A DNA stretch of 64,000 bases from Azoarcus olearius. Its GTDB lineage: Bacteria; Pseudomonadota; Gammaproteobacteria; Burkholderiales; Rhodocyclaceae. Where the stretch lies: positions 2,356,001 to 2,420,000 of the forward strand of contig NZ_CP016210.1 in NCBI RefSeq assembly GCF_001682385.1. The letters run 5' to 3'. The notes beneath the pieces were generated by a model. The model did not search any database. It was not told where the DNA came from and saw nothing but the letters and a program-made list of their open reading frames with translations. Shown one piece after another: positions 53,639 through 61,970 of the stretch (within the stretch, counting starts at the first letter, position 1; the number at the start of each line of letters is the position of its first letter). Position numbers and translations under genes: made by a program.

Positions 53639-54235
53639 ATGATCGACCTCGCCGCGGCCCGCGTGAAACTCGGCCGGGACCCGATCGTCCTGCCGGACCC
53701 CGTCCCGGCCCATCCGCTGCTGGACGGCAAGCCCGAGATCGGGCGCGGCGAGTACTCCATCGTGATCGACAAGGGCGACGGCGAGCGGGTGTACAAGCTC
53801 GTCAGTTCGCCCGCCGACTATTTCCTGCATACCGCCCCCGACCGCCCCCAGGGCACTCACTTTCCGGTGGTGTATGCCGACCACGGCATCATCGGCCGCG
53901 CGCGCTCCGGCTACCCCTTCCACCTGCTCGAGATGGAGCGGCTCTATCCGCTCGAAGACAAGTCGGCGACGGCCGATCTGGCGATGCGCCTGATCGACTT
54001 CTACTGGTCGGCCTGCGAACAATGGAGCCGGCTCGGCATGGACATGGGCCGCATCGCGCTCTACCACCTCACGACAACCCCGCTGGATATCTCCGACAGC
54101 GTGCAGGAGGCCTTGCGTGCGCTGTCGGACTTCGTCGAGGAGTACCACGTGCTCCCGGATATCCTCAACGCCAACAACCTGATGATGCGCAAGGACGGCA
54201 CGCTGGTGTTCTCCGACCCGGTCTTCATTGCCTGA
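53639..54235 (+). CDS. Small protein-kinase-fold protein of unknown role
   Basis: A 198-residue protein without signal sequence. IGRGEYSIVIDKGDGERVYKL near residue 34 looks like a glycine-rich loop plus the VYK Lys strand of kinases; HLLEMERLYPL resembles the hinge; DILNANNLMMRKDG (from 174) followed by LVFSDPV resembles a catalytic loop and DPV-type metal motif, with the usual His replaced. The protein is too short for a full C-lobe, so it is either a minimal kinase or a pseudokinase. It follows fabI by ten bases and is probably co-transcribed. Confidence 0.65.
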   Translation: MIDLAAARVKLGRDPIVLPDPVPAHPLLDGKPEIGRGEYSIVIDKGDGERVYKLVSSPADYFLHTAPDRPQGTHFPVVYADHGIIGRARSGYPFHLLEMERLYPLEDKSATADLAMRLIDFYWSACEQWSRLGMDMGRIALYHLTTTPLDISDSVQEALRALSDFVEEYHVLPDILNANNLMMRKDGTLVFSDPVFIA

Positions 54236-54258
54236 AGTGACGGGCCGGAGACGCATCT

Positions 54259-55236
54259 TCAGAAACCGATCTTGCGCTTGCTGCCCGGCCGGAAGCTGTC
54301 GAGATCGTCAGCCGTCAGGTAATCGCGCCCGGCAAGCTTGGCGGTACCAAAGGCCGACATCAGCGCCCTGCGCTGCGAGCGCGGCGGCAGCGTGGCGAGG
54401 CATTCCATGACGTCCGCCGGCGGCTCGTCCGGAAAACCCCAATCGTGTGCGCCAACGATGTCGCGGTACAGGCGGCACGCGATCATCAGCGACTCGTCCG
54501 CGTCGGGCCGCGGCACGCAATAGACGTTCATCCGGTTCAGGATCGGCTCGGGGATATTGCGCTCGTCGTTGGCGGTCGTGATCCACAGGATGTGCGACGC
54601 GTCCATCTCGACATCGACGTATTCGTCACGGAAGCGGCGCGCCGTGTCGTGCTCCAGCAGTTCGTACAGCGGCCCGAGCGGATCGTAGCGGGAATCGCCC
54701 CCGGCCTTGTCCACCTCGTCGAGCACGATGACCGGATTCGCGAGTTCGCCGCCGACCAGGGCCTGGGCCACCTTGCCCGGCTTGGCGTGATTCCACTGCG
54801 CCGAGGCGCCTGAAAGAACCCAGCCGGCGGTCAGCGAACTCATGGACACGAAGTGATAGCCCGTGCCCAGCCTGTCGGCCAGGCTGCGCGCGAAATGTGT
54901 CTTGCCGATGCCGGGCTCGCCCAGCAGGAGGATGGGCGCGAACGACACCGGCTCGTTACCGGACACCGCCAGCGCCAGCGACTTCCGGATGTCCTCGATC
55001 ACCTCGCCGAAGTTGGGGCAGCTTTCATACAGCCGGTCCACCGTATCGGCGCGGCTCGGCTTGACCACGAAGCGCGTCCCGCCGGTTTCGCGCATCCGCT
55101 CGTAGAACGCCGCAAGCGCCTCATTGCGGGCCGGTGCGCTGGCCTCGAGCGCCTTGTCCACGTCTTCGACGCGATAGATCTGCCGTGCGTCGGCGAGAGG
55201 GATGGAAATTTCGTTTGCCGTCGCTGTCGTCAACAT
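54259..55236 (-). CDS. Lon-like AAA+ ATPase without protease domain
   Basis: A 325-residue protein. Walker A GEPGIGKT lies at 106-113, Walker B VIVLDEVDK at 169-177, sensor 1 ITTAN near 219-223, and arginine finger NRM near 234. The stretch LYELLEHDTARRFRDEYVDV and NIPEPILNRM is close to the Lon AAA+ module, but there is no Lon N-domain and no Ser-Lys protease domain. It may be an unfoldase or remodelling factor. The second of two adjacent ATG codons (55236) is five bases from a perfect AGGAGG. It is divergent from the FolE-like gene. Confidence 0.85.
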   Translation of the reverse strand: MLTTATANEISIPLADARQIYRVEDVDKALEASAPARNEALAAFYERMRETGGTRFVVKPSRADTVDRLYESCPNFGEVIEDIRKSLALAVSGNEPVSFAPILLLGEPGIGKTHFARSLADRLGTGYHFVSMSSLTAGWVLSGASAQWNHAKPGKVAQALVGGELANPVIVLDEVDKAGGDSRYDPLGPLYELLEHDTARRFRDEYVDVEMDASHILWITTANDERNIPEPILNRMNVYCVPRPDADESLMIACRLYRDIVGAHDWGFPDEPPADVMECLATLPPRSQRRALMSAFGTAKLAGRDYLTADDLDSFRPGSKRKIGF

Positions 55237-55417
55237 CATGGCCTCCTGGGCGTGCGCTGGAATTGCGGTCCGGGCCGACACGCGGCTCTCGTGGATGCGC
55301 GCGTCGATCTACGGGCTTCGACAAGCAGGACGCGTGCCGGTTTTGGTGCAGCGCAACATTCCGGCCCCGCCTGGGCTTCAAGCGTATGATCCGCCAACCT
55401 TCGCAGGAAATCCGACA

Positions 55418-56089
55418 ATGTCCTCCACCCATTTCCAACATTCCGACAGCGCCGGGGGCGACCACGATCACGGCCATACCCCTCATCCGCGGACGGTCGG
55501 CATCCCCCGCTCCGGCAACTTCGATCCCGTGGCGTTCGAACGTGCGGTCGGCGACCTGCTTCGGGCGTGCGGCGTCGAGCCCGACACCACTCACACAGGC
55601 CGGACGGCGCAGAGGGTGCGCGAACTGTGGCAGAAGCGTCTGCTCGGAGGCTATGAACTCGACCCCGCTGCGGCGCTCGGCGAGGGCTTCGAGGATCCGC
55701 GCCGAGACATGGTCGTGGTCCGCGGCATCGCCATCCACGGCGTCTGTCCGCATCATCTCGTTCCGTTCCGCGGCCTCGCCCACGTCGCCTACGTGCCGGG
55801 TGGGCGCCTGCACGGCTTCGGCCGCATCGCCCGGCTGGTGGACGCCATCGGGCACCGTTTCACCTACCAGGAATGGATGACCCGCGACATTGCGGACGCG
55901 CTGATGCACCACGGCAGTGCATCCGGCGCCGCATGCGTGATTGAAGCGGAGCAATTGTGCCTGCTGCTCGGGGAGGACCGGCGCGGCGACGAGCGCGTGG
56001 TGACGCAGGCCTTCGCCGGCGATTTCGAACGCTCGGACCAGTTGCGCAACGAGTTCCTGCGCGCAATCGCCCCCAACCGGGCGCTCTGA
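55418..56089 (+). CDS. FolE-family (GTP cyclohydrolase I-like) protein with altered active site
   Basis: A 223-residue T-fold protein that aligns to E. coli FolE without gaps from about residue 98, even in numbering. The zinc ligands Cys110, His113 and Cys181, catalytic His112, and Gln151-Glu152 that hold guanine are kept (VCPHH, YQEW, EQLC). However, position 179 is Gln instead of catalytic His, 135 is Gly instead of Ser, 136 Arg instead of Lys and 185 Gly instead of the triphosphate-binding Arg. The first 25 residues are His-rich (HFQH, DHDHGH). It is probably not an ordinary folate enzyme. AGGAAA precedes ATG 55418. Confidence 0.85.
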   Translation: MSSTHFQHSDSAGGDHDHGHTPHPRTVGIPRSGNFDPVAFERAVGDLLRACGVEPDTTHTGRTAQRVRELWQKRLLGGYELDPAAALGEGFEDPRRDMVVVRGIAIHGVCPHHLVPFRGLAHVAYVPGGRLHGFGRIARLVDAIGHRFTYQEWMTRDIADALMHHGSASGAACVIEAEQLCLLLGEDRRGDERVVTQAFAGDFERSDQLRNEFLRAIAPNRAL

Positions 56090-56092
56090 GCG

Positions 56093-56422
56093 CTACTGGA
56101 CGATGTGGAAGCGCGGGAGATGCGCGGCGAGATCCAGCAGCACCACTTCCCGTCCGCGCAGCGTCACTCCGCCGCGGAAGCGGTCATAGCCGGAGTCGGA
56201 ATATTCGAACGCGAAGCTGCGCTGCAGCACGGCACGCCCCTCGTCGTCGCGCGCGAGGCACATCCCCTGCCCGACCACCGTCTCGTCGAGGAGCTGAACG
56301 CCTTCGCGGGCGCACGCGGCACGCACCGCCGCAATCCCGGCCTCCCTCGCCTTCAGGCTATCGAACCAGAACCAGCCGCCCACCGCGAGCAGACCGAGCG
56401 CCACGACCTCGAAACCGTTCAT
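56093..56422 (-). CDS. DUF3301 family membrane-anchored protein
   Basis: A 109-residue protein with one N-terminal membrane helix (VVALGLLAVGGWFWFDSLKA) and a soluble tail containing REAGIAAVRAACAREGVQLL, LDETVV and RSFAFEYSDSGYDRFRGGV, the DUF3301 pattern. Function unknown. It starts ten bases after the phosphate transporter stop, so the two are likely one transcript. Confidence 0.88.
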   Translation of the reverse strand: MNGFEVVALGLLAVGGWFWFDSLKAREAGIAAVRAACAREGVQLLDETVVGQGMCLARDDEGRAVLQRSFAFEYSDSGYDRFRGGVTLRGREVVLLDLAAHLPRFHIVQ

Positions 56423-56432
56423 GCCAGCCTCC

Positions 56433-58013
56433 TCAGGCGCGCGCCACGCCTTGCGCCAGCAAGGTGTACAGCAATGCGGCCAAGACCCCTGAAACGGGCA
56501 CCGTAACCACCCAGGCTGCGGCGATCCGCATCAGCTGGGACCGCTTCACGACTTCCTGCTTGTACATCTTGCGCAGCTTCTTGCGCTCCGACTTGGAGAA
56601 ATTGGCGGGGTCCTCGCTGTTCTTCGAGCGCGCCTTCAGGTCCTTCAACAATCGGTCCTTCTCGGCCACCGAGGCCTGGCCGAAGCGCTCCAGGAAGGCA
56701 TCGAGCGCTTGCTGCTCGCCCGCCGGGTGGTGGGCCTTGATCTCCGCCACCGTACGCTCGTAGGCCGTCTTCAGGAACTCGCGCAGGAAGCCCACGCCGA
56801 AGACGCCCCCCACGACAATGTGCGTGGAACTGACCGGCAGCCCGATCCCGGAAGCCAGTACCACGGTCACCGTGGCCGCCAGCGCGATGCAGAACGCCCG
56901 CATCTGGTCCAGTTCGGTGATTTCGGTGCCGATGGTGCGGATGACGCGAGGCCCGAACAGTGCCAGCCCCACCGCGATGCCGATTGCCCCGATCGCCAGC
57001 ACCCACAGCGGCGGCCCCGCGAGCGCGCGGACCGTCCCGGCACTGCCGAGGGCATCGAGGATCGCCGCCAGCGGCCCGACTGCATTGGCGACGTCGTTGG
57101 AGCCATGGGCGAAGCTCAGCAAGCCCGCGGCGAACACCAGCGGGGGATTGAAGAGCTTGTTCACGCCTTCCTTGGTATTCGCGATCAGATGTCCCCGCGT
57201 CCGCAACCTGGCCCGCATGTAGAGGAACACGAGCGTCGCCGGGATCACGGCGAACGAGCCGGCGGCCCCCAGTTCCACCACCAGCGCGCGGTTGAGTCCC
57301 TTGACCAGCAGGAACACGATGGAGGTCCACGTCATCGCGGCCATCAGGTACGGCACGACTCTTCGCGCCGCGCTGGCCATGTCGGGCTGATAGGTGATGC
57401 TGCGCTTCACCGCGTACAGGAACGCGGCGGCGAAGCCGGCACCCAGCAGGGGCGATGCCACCCAGCTGGTGGTGATCGCCACTACGGTCTCCCAGTTGAT
57501 GACCTCCACCCCGCGTGCCGCGATGCCTGCACCCAGCACAGCGCCGACGATGGAGTGCGTGGTCGATACCGGCGCGCCGAGCGCGGTCGCCACGTTCAGC
57601 CAGATGGATCCCGCGAGCAAGGCGCAGAGCATTACCGCGACAACGGTGTCGCCATCGGTCAGCAGGTGCCGTTGGAGGATGCTGCCCTTCACGGTGTCGA
57701 CGACGGCACCGCCTGCCAGCAGCGCCCCCGCCACCTCGCACACCGCGGCGATGCTCAGCGCGCTGACCAGCCCCATCGCCCTGGCCCCCACCGCGGGGCC
57801 CACGTTGTTTGCCACGTCGTTGGCGCCGATGTTGAGCGCCATGTAGGCCGCCAATGCCGCCCCCACGACCAGGATCAGGCTGGCGCCGGAGCCCAGCGTT
57901 GCCGCGTACAGCATCGTCGCGACAAGAAACAGGCTGACGACCCCCAGACGCAGCAACTCGCCGCGCCCGTGGGCCGTGGCGCTCTCGATTTCCTTAAGGT
58001 GCTGGAGTTCCAA
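56433..58013 (-). CDS. PiT-family inorganic phosphate transporter
   Basis: A 526-residue inner-membrane symporter. The two PiT signatures, GANDVANNVGPAVGARAM in the first half and GSNDVANAVGPLAAIL in the second, are both present, with STTHSIVGAVLGAG and SSTHIVVGGVFGVG as the paired helix motifs. A hydrophilic loop of about 90 residues (after residue 390) precedes the last helices. The called start is TTG 58013; no ATG lies before the first helix, so the exact start is uncertain. No PhoU-like DUF47 gene accompanies it, unlike many PiT loci. Confidence 0.92.
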   Translation of the reverse strand: MELQHLKEIESATAHGRGELLRLGVVSLFLVATMLYAATLGSGASLILVVGAALAAYMALNIGANDVANNVGPAVGARAMGLVSALSIAAVCEVAGALLAGGAVVDTVKGSILQRHLLTDGDTVVAVMLCALLAGSIWLNVATALGAPVSTTHSIVGAVLGAGIAARGVEVINWETVVAITTSWVASPLLGAGFAAAFLYAVKRSITYQPDMASAARRVVPYLMAAMTWTSIVFLLVKGLNRALVVELGAAGSFAVIPATLVFLYMRARLRTRGHLIANTKEGVNKLFNPPLVFAAGLLSFAHGSNDVANAVGPLAAILDALGSAGTVRALAGPPLWVLAIGAIGIAVGLALFGPRVIRTIGTEITELDQMRAFCIALAATVTVVLASGIGLPVSSTHIVVGGVFGVGFLREFLKTAYERTVAEIKAHHPAGEQQALDAFLERFGQASVAEKDRLLKDLKARSKNSEDPANFSKSERKKLRKMYKQEVVKRSQLMRIAAAWVVTVPVSGVLAALLYTLLAQGVARA

Positions 58014-58070
58014 TTCGCGTAGTCCGGTTCGAGCGGGACGCGGGCGCCAGCGGCGGCCCGCGGGCGTCCG

Positions 58071-58424
58071 TCACAGCTTGTCGTATTTTTCCGCGCGCCC
58101 GTGTGCGCGCTCAACCGGGTAGCGCTCCGCATTGATCGCGAGCTTGCGGCCCGCGGCCTCGGCGAGGTCGATGTCCAGCACGTCGGCAAGACGGACGAGA
58201 TACAGCAGGACATCGGCGAGTTCCAGCGCCACCGCCTGCCGCGTGTCCGGTGGTAGCGCGGCAGACTGTTCCGGCGTCAGCCACTGGAAGTGCTCGACGA
58301 CCTCGCCGGCTTCGCCAGCGAGCGCCATCGCAAGATTCTTGGGGGTGTGAAACGGCTCCCAGGCGCGCTCCGCGGCAAAGTCGCGCAACTGCCTGCGCAG
58401 CGTCTGCAGCGTGTCCTCGCTCAT
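58071..58424 (-). CDS. MazG-like nucleotide pyrophosphohydrolase
   Basis: A 117-residue all-alpha protein. PKNLAMALAGEAGEVVEHFQ near residue 28 carries the ExxE pair and ELADVLLYLVRLADVL the ExxD metal motif, as in the RS21-C6/dCTPase subgroup. It probably hydrolyses (modified) dNTPs, especially dCTP-like ones, to the monophosphate. It lies 57 bases before the phosphate transporter on the same strand. Confidence 0.9.
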   Translation of the reverse strand: MSEDTLQTLRRQLRDFAAERAWEPFHTPKNLAMALAGEAGEVVEHFQWLTPEQSAALPPDTRQAVALELADVLLYLVRLADVLDIDLAEAAGRKLAINAERYPVERAHGRAEKYDKL

Positions 58425-58481
58425 TGTGTGTTCCTCTCCGGCACGCCCGTCGCAAGGCCCGGACGGAAGGGCTTTCCCCGA

Positions 58482-59327
58482 TCAGGCAATCTGATGCTCC
58501 ACGTCGAAACCCGCGCCCTCATCGATCCCTATCACCTCGACGAGCCACGGCAGCGTCTGCTCCAGGCGCTCGGGCAGCACCCACGGCGGATTGACGATGA
58601 AGAGGCCGCTGCCGAACATGCCGAAGCCGTCTGCCGCAGGAGCCCGCACCGCCAGGCGGACATCGAGCCAGCTTTCCGCCCCCAACTCCGCCAGCCGCTC
58701 CGGCAACTGGCGCGCCTCCGGCCGGGCAAGCAGCGGATACCACACGGCGTAGGTGCCGCTCGGAAAACGTTTCATGGAATCGCGCACGGTCTCCAGCACG
58801 CGGCGGTAGTCGTCCTTGACCTCGTAGGGCGGGTCGATGAGTACCACGGCGCGACGCGACGGCGGCGGCAACAACCCGCGGAGCGCGGCGAAGCCATCGG
58901 CCTTCCGGACCTGTACGCGCTCGCTCTCGCCGCGGAAGGTCTGTTCGAGCAAGGTCATGTCCGCCGGATGCAGTTCGAAAAGCCGCAGGCGGTCCTGCGC
59001 CCGCGCGCGGGTCATTGCGAGCGCGGGAGAACCGGGGTAGAACAGCAGGCGCCCATGGGGGTTGAACTGGCGTACGGACTGGACGTATGACTCCACCGCC
59101 TCGGGTCGGTCGGTGCGTTCCCACAGGCGGCCGATGCCTTCGGTGTACTCCCCCGTCTTCGCTGCGCGTTCGCTATCGAGCGCATAACACCCCGCGCCGG
59201 CATGGGTGTCGACATAGCACCAGGCTTTGTCCTTGCGGTTGTAGTACTCGAGGATTTCCAGGAGCACGATGTGCTTGAGTACGTCGGCGTGATTGCCGGC
59301 ATGGAAGGCGTGACGGTAGCTGAGCAT
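58482..59327 (-). CDS. rlmJ: 23S rRNA (adenine-2030-N6)-methyltransferase
   Basis: A 281-residue SAM-dependent enzyme. MLSYRHAFHAGNHADVLKHI is the canonical N-terminus; YVDTHAGAGCYAL is the SAM loop, and VLIDPPYEVKDDY the catalytic DPPY motif. GLFIVNPPWVLPE near the end is also typical. It is a single-gene unit between the MazG-like gene and the divergent carbonic-anhydrase-like gene. Confidence 0.95.
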   Translation of the reverse strand: MLSYRHAFHAGNHADVLKHIVLLEILEYYNRKDKAWCYVDTHAGAGCYALDSERAAKTGEYTEGIGRLWERTDRPEAVESYVQSVRQFNPHGRLLFYPGSPALAMTRARAQDRLRLFELHPADMTLLEQTFRGESERVQVRKADGFAALRGLLPPPSRRAVVLIDPPYEVKDDYRRVLETVRDSMKRFPSGTYAVWYPLLARPEARQLPERLAELGAESWLDVRLAVRAPAADGFGMFGSGLFIVNPPWVLPERLEQTLPWLVEVIGIDEGAGFDVEHQIA

Positions 59328-59542
59328 GAAGACGGTGGTGGCGGGAACGAAAACTGCAGCCGTCCAAGGGACTGTCCCGAGCGGCTGCTGCGGCGCAATG
59401 CTAACACCGCTGGCCCCGCAGCCGTCCGATCGAGTGTAAAAACCGCCTTCATCACCAAGGACTTGCCCACGTCGCCGCGGCCGCTTGCTATGATTTCGCC
59501 CCCGGGTCACATCGGGCACGAAGAAAACAACGTGAGAGACTG

Positions 59543-60088
59543 ATGAGTATCTATGCCCTGAGAGAGCGCAAGCCCCGTTTCGGCGAAGGGTGCTGGGTCG
59601 CGCACAACGCGACCGTCATTGGCCGGGTCGAAGCCGGACGAAACGTAAATATCTGGTACAACGCGGTTATTCGGGGCGACAACGATCCGATCGTGATCGG
59701 CGACAACACCAACATCCAGGACGGCTCCATCCTGCACAACGACGACGGCATTCCGCTGACGATCGGCTCGGATGTGACGATCGGCCACATGGTGATGCTG
59801 CACGGGTGCACCGTGGGCGACGGCACGCTGATCGGCATCAACGCGGTCGTCCTCAACAACGCGGTCATCGGCAAGCACTGCATCATTGGCGCCAATGCGC
59901 TGATTCCGGAAGGCAAGGTCATTCCCGATCGGTCGCTGGTCGTCGGTTCGCCTGGGCGCGTGATCCGGGAACTGAGCGACGACGAAATCGCCGGGATTAC
60001 CCGCAATGCGGCGCACTACGTCGCCAACGCCCGCCAGTACGAGGAAGAACTCGAGCCGCTGGACGCCGCCGCGGTGTTGGGGCGTTGA
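59543..60088 (+). CDS. Gamma-carbonic-anhydrase family protein (YrdA type)
   Basis: A 181-residue left-handed beta-helix protein made of hexapeptide repeats. GDNTNIQDGSILHNDDG and GSDVTIGHMVMLHGCTVGDG hold the three His zinc ligands, and GANALIPEGKVIPDRSLVVG closes the fold. The group is annotated as carbonic anhydrase but several members, like YrdA, have little activity, so this name is structural. Upstream lies a TATGAT that may be its -10 (59489-59494). Confidence 0.93.
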   Translation: MSIYALRERKPRFGEGCWVAHNATVIGRVEAGRNVNIWYNAVIRGDNDPIVIGDNTNIQDGSILHNDDGIPLTIGSDVTIGHMVMLHGCTVGDGTLIGINAVVLNNAVIGKHCIIGANALIPEGKVIPDRSLVVGSPGRVIRELSDDEIAGITRNAAHYVANARQYEEELEPLDAAAVLGR

Positions 60089-60207
60089 CCCTGTTCCGGG
60101 CGCTGCGAGCGCCGGCGTCATCACAGGTGCTTACACCTCGCCGCCGTCTGGCCGTACGCCTTAGGGTATAAAGCGCCGCATATCGAGAGCCGCCGGTGCC
60201 TGTCCTC

Positions 60208-60903
60208 ATGAGAACTGCCCCCTCCCTGCTTGCCATCCTGTTTTACGCAGCGCCGCTGGCCGCCATGGCGGCCGAGCCGGCGCCGGCTGTCGGGCCCGTG
60301 ATCGAGTTTTCGGTCGATGCGCAACGCCCCGCCCCCAACGATCAGGTCATCGCCATCATGTACGTCGAACAGGCGGGCGCCGATGCGGCGGCGCTTGCTC
60401 GCGGGGTGAATCGCGCGGTGACCGCGGCGATGGAAACAGCGCGCGCCCACCCCTCGGTCAAGCTCCAGTCGGCGGGCACCAGCACGTGGCCCAACTACGG
60501 AAAGGGGAGTGGGACCCGTATCGAGGGCTGGCGCATGCGCTCCGAACTGCGCCTCGAAAGCCGCGATGTCGCCGCGATGTCGGAACTGATCGGGAAGCTG
60601 CAGAGTAATCTCGGCCTGGCCCAGGTCACCCTGCAGCCGGCGCCCGACACCCGTCGCGCGGCGGCCGATGAGGCCACGATCGACGCGATCCGTGCGTTCG
60701 AACGCAAGGCCGGCGTCGTGGCATCGGCGCTCGGCAAACGCTACCGGATTCGCCAGCTCAACCTCGGCGAGTCGGGCGCTCCGCCCGCGTACGCGCGCAT
60801 GCGCATGTCCGCCGCCATGGCTGAAGCGGCCCCGGCGCCGCTAGAGGGCGGCGAAAGCCTTGTCAGCGTGACTGCGTCCGGCAGCATCGAACTGACCGAC
60901 TAA
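60208..60903 (+). CDS. Periplasmic SIMPL-domain (DUF541) protein
   Basis: A 231-residue exported protein with signal peptide LLAILFYAAPLAAMA. The mature part has the SIMPL pattern: FSVDAQRPAPNDQVIAIMYV, LARGVNRAVTAAMETAR, SAGTSTWPNYGK, IEGWRMRSELRLESRD and YRIRQLNLGESG. SIMPL proteins protect against oxidative or envelope stress in some bacteria; the mechanism is unknown. GTG 60196 is an alternative start and has GAGAG at a good distance. TATAAA at 60167-60172 may be the -10. Confidence 0.85.
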   Translation: MRTAPSLLAILFYAAPLAAMAAEPAPAVGPVIEFSVDAQRPAPNDQVIAIMYVEQAGADAAALARGVNRAVTAAMETARAHPSVKLQSAGTSTWPNYGKGSGTRIEGWRMRSELRLESRDVAAMSELIGKLQSNLGLAQVTLQPAPDTRRAAADEATIDAIRAFERKAGVVASALGKRYRIRQLNLGESGAPPAYARMRMSAAMAEAAPAPLEGGESLVSVTASGSIELTD

Positions 60904-60941
60904 CAAAACCATCACCCTCCCCCTCCCCCTCCTCCCCTCCC

Positions 60942-61247
60942 ATGCGCATCCTTGCTTTCAGTACCGTCGTCGTTCTTTCCATCGGTCTCGCCTCCACGGC
61001 GTGGACGCGTGACGACGGCGAGGTCGAGACCTATCAGTGCCGCAACGGTGAACGCTTTACCGTTGAATACCACCCGAGCCACATCCGTCTGCGCACCGGC
61101 GCCGGCGTTTTCGCTCTGCGTGCCGGCGCTGGTAACAGCGATTATTCCGACGGTCAGACGGTCTTCCGTCCGACCGCGGACGGCGCCACGCTCGAACGCC
61201 CCGGCCTTCCCCCCGCCAGCGACTGCGTGCGCCCCGATAAAGCCTGA
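60942..61247 (+). CDS. Small exported MliC-like protein
   Basis: A 101-residue protein with a signal peptide (FSTVVVLSIGLASTAW). The mature domain has ETYQCRNGERFTVEYHPSHI, GVFALRAGAG, YSDGQTVFRPTADGATLERP and a C-terminal DCV. This matches the beta-barrel of the MliC/PliC C-type lysozyme inhibitors in pattern, with two Cys for a disulphide. The Ser/Lys inhibitory residues are not clear, so inhibitor activity is an inference. It is 38 bases after the SIMPL gene. Confidence 0.75.
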   Translation: MRILAFSTVVVLSIGLASTAWTRDDGEVETYQCRNGERFTVEYHPSHIRLRTGAGVFALRAGAGNSDYSDGQTVFRPTADGATLERPGLPPASDCVRPDKA

Positions 61248-61303
61248 CCGGCCACCACCGGCCGCGGCTGGACGCCTGCGCCGCATTCCCCTATCGTCCC
61301 GGC

Positions 61304-61861
61304 ATGGCACAGACACCACCCTATCGGCGACGCCGGCCGGGGGCCGGCCCCGGCGTCGCGTTCCTGCTCGCGGCGCTCGTTGCGGCCTGCAGCTCTGTTC
61401 CGCCGCCCACCGAATCCCGACTCCCTCCGGGTCCCGCCGCGCGCCCCGCGCAACCGCTGTTCGCGCTCGACGATCCCGATCATCCACAAGAGATCGTGAT
61501 GTTCGCCCTCGGTCTGCTCGACACCGGCTACCGCTTCGGCGGCCGCAATCCGGAAGCGGGACTCGATTGCAGCGGCATGGTGAGTTACGTCGTGGAGCAG
61601 GTAAGCGGTCAGCGGCTGCCGCACAACGCCGCGCAGATTGCCGAGCGCACCCGCCCCATCAGCCCGGCGGAGCTGTCGCCAGGCGACCTGGTTTTCTTCA
61701 ATACCGCCAGGCGGCCGCATTCCCACATGGGCATCTACATCGGCGACGGGCGCTTCATCCACGCGCCATCGAGCCGCGGCGCCGTGCGCATCGAGAAGCT
61801 CTCGAACGCCTACTTCGCACCGCGCTTCGACGGCGCGCGGACGCTGATCGCACGCGACTGA
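61304..61861 (+). CDS. NlpC/P60 peptidoglycan endopeptidase, lipoprotein
   Basis: A 185-residue lipoprotein with lipobox LVAAC (Cys29). The NlpC/P60 domain shows LDCSGMVSYVVEQVSG with the catalytic Cys, LSPGDLVFFNTARRPHSHMG with the catalytic His, and IYIGDGRFIHAPS. It should cut D-Glu-diaminopimelate-type peptide bonds in the wall. Along with the SIMPL and MliC-like genes it forms a run of envelope proteins on the plus strand. Confidence 0.92.
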   Translation: MAQTPPYRRRRPGAGPGVAFLLAALVAACSSVPPPTESRLPPGPAARPAQPLFALDDPDHPQEIVMFALGLLDTGYRFGGRNPEAGLDCSGMVSYVVEQVSGQRLPHNAAQIAERTRPISPAELSPGDLVFFNTARRPHSHMGIYIGDGRFIHAPSSRGAVRIEKLSNAYFAPRFDGARTLIARD

Positions 61862-61970
61862 AACCGCGTAGCCCCGCCGGCGGGCGTTGGGGTATGTTCG
61901 GACTTGCTTCCCCGGCAGCGGCTATCTACCTTTGATGGGCCGATGGTGGTTTTCCGGAGGAGGAAGAGAC

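Noticed and set aside
59461-59494. TTGCCC ... TATGAT promoter before the gamma-carbonic-anhydrase-like gene
   Set aside because: The spacer is 20 bases; only the -10 is kept as a possibility.
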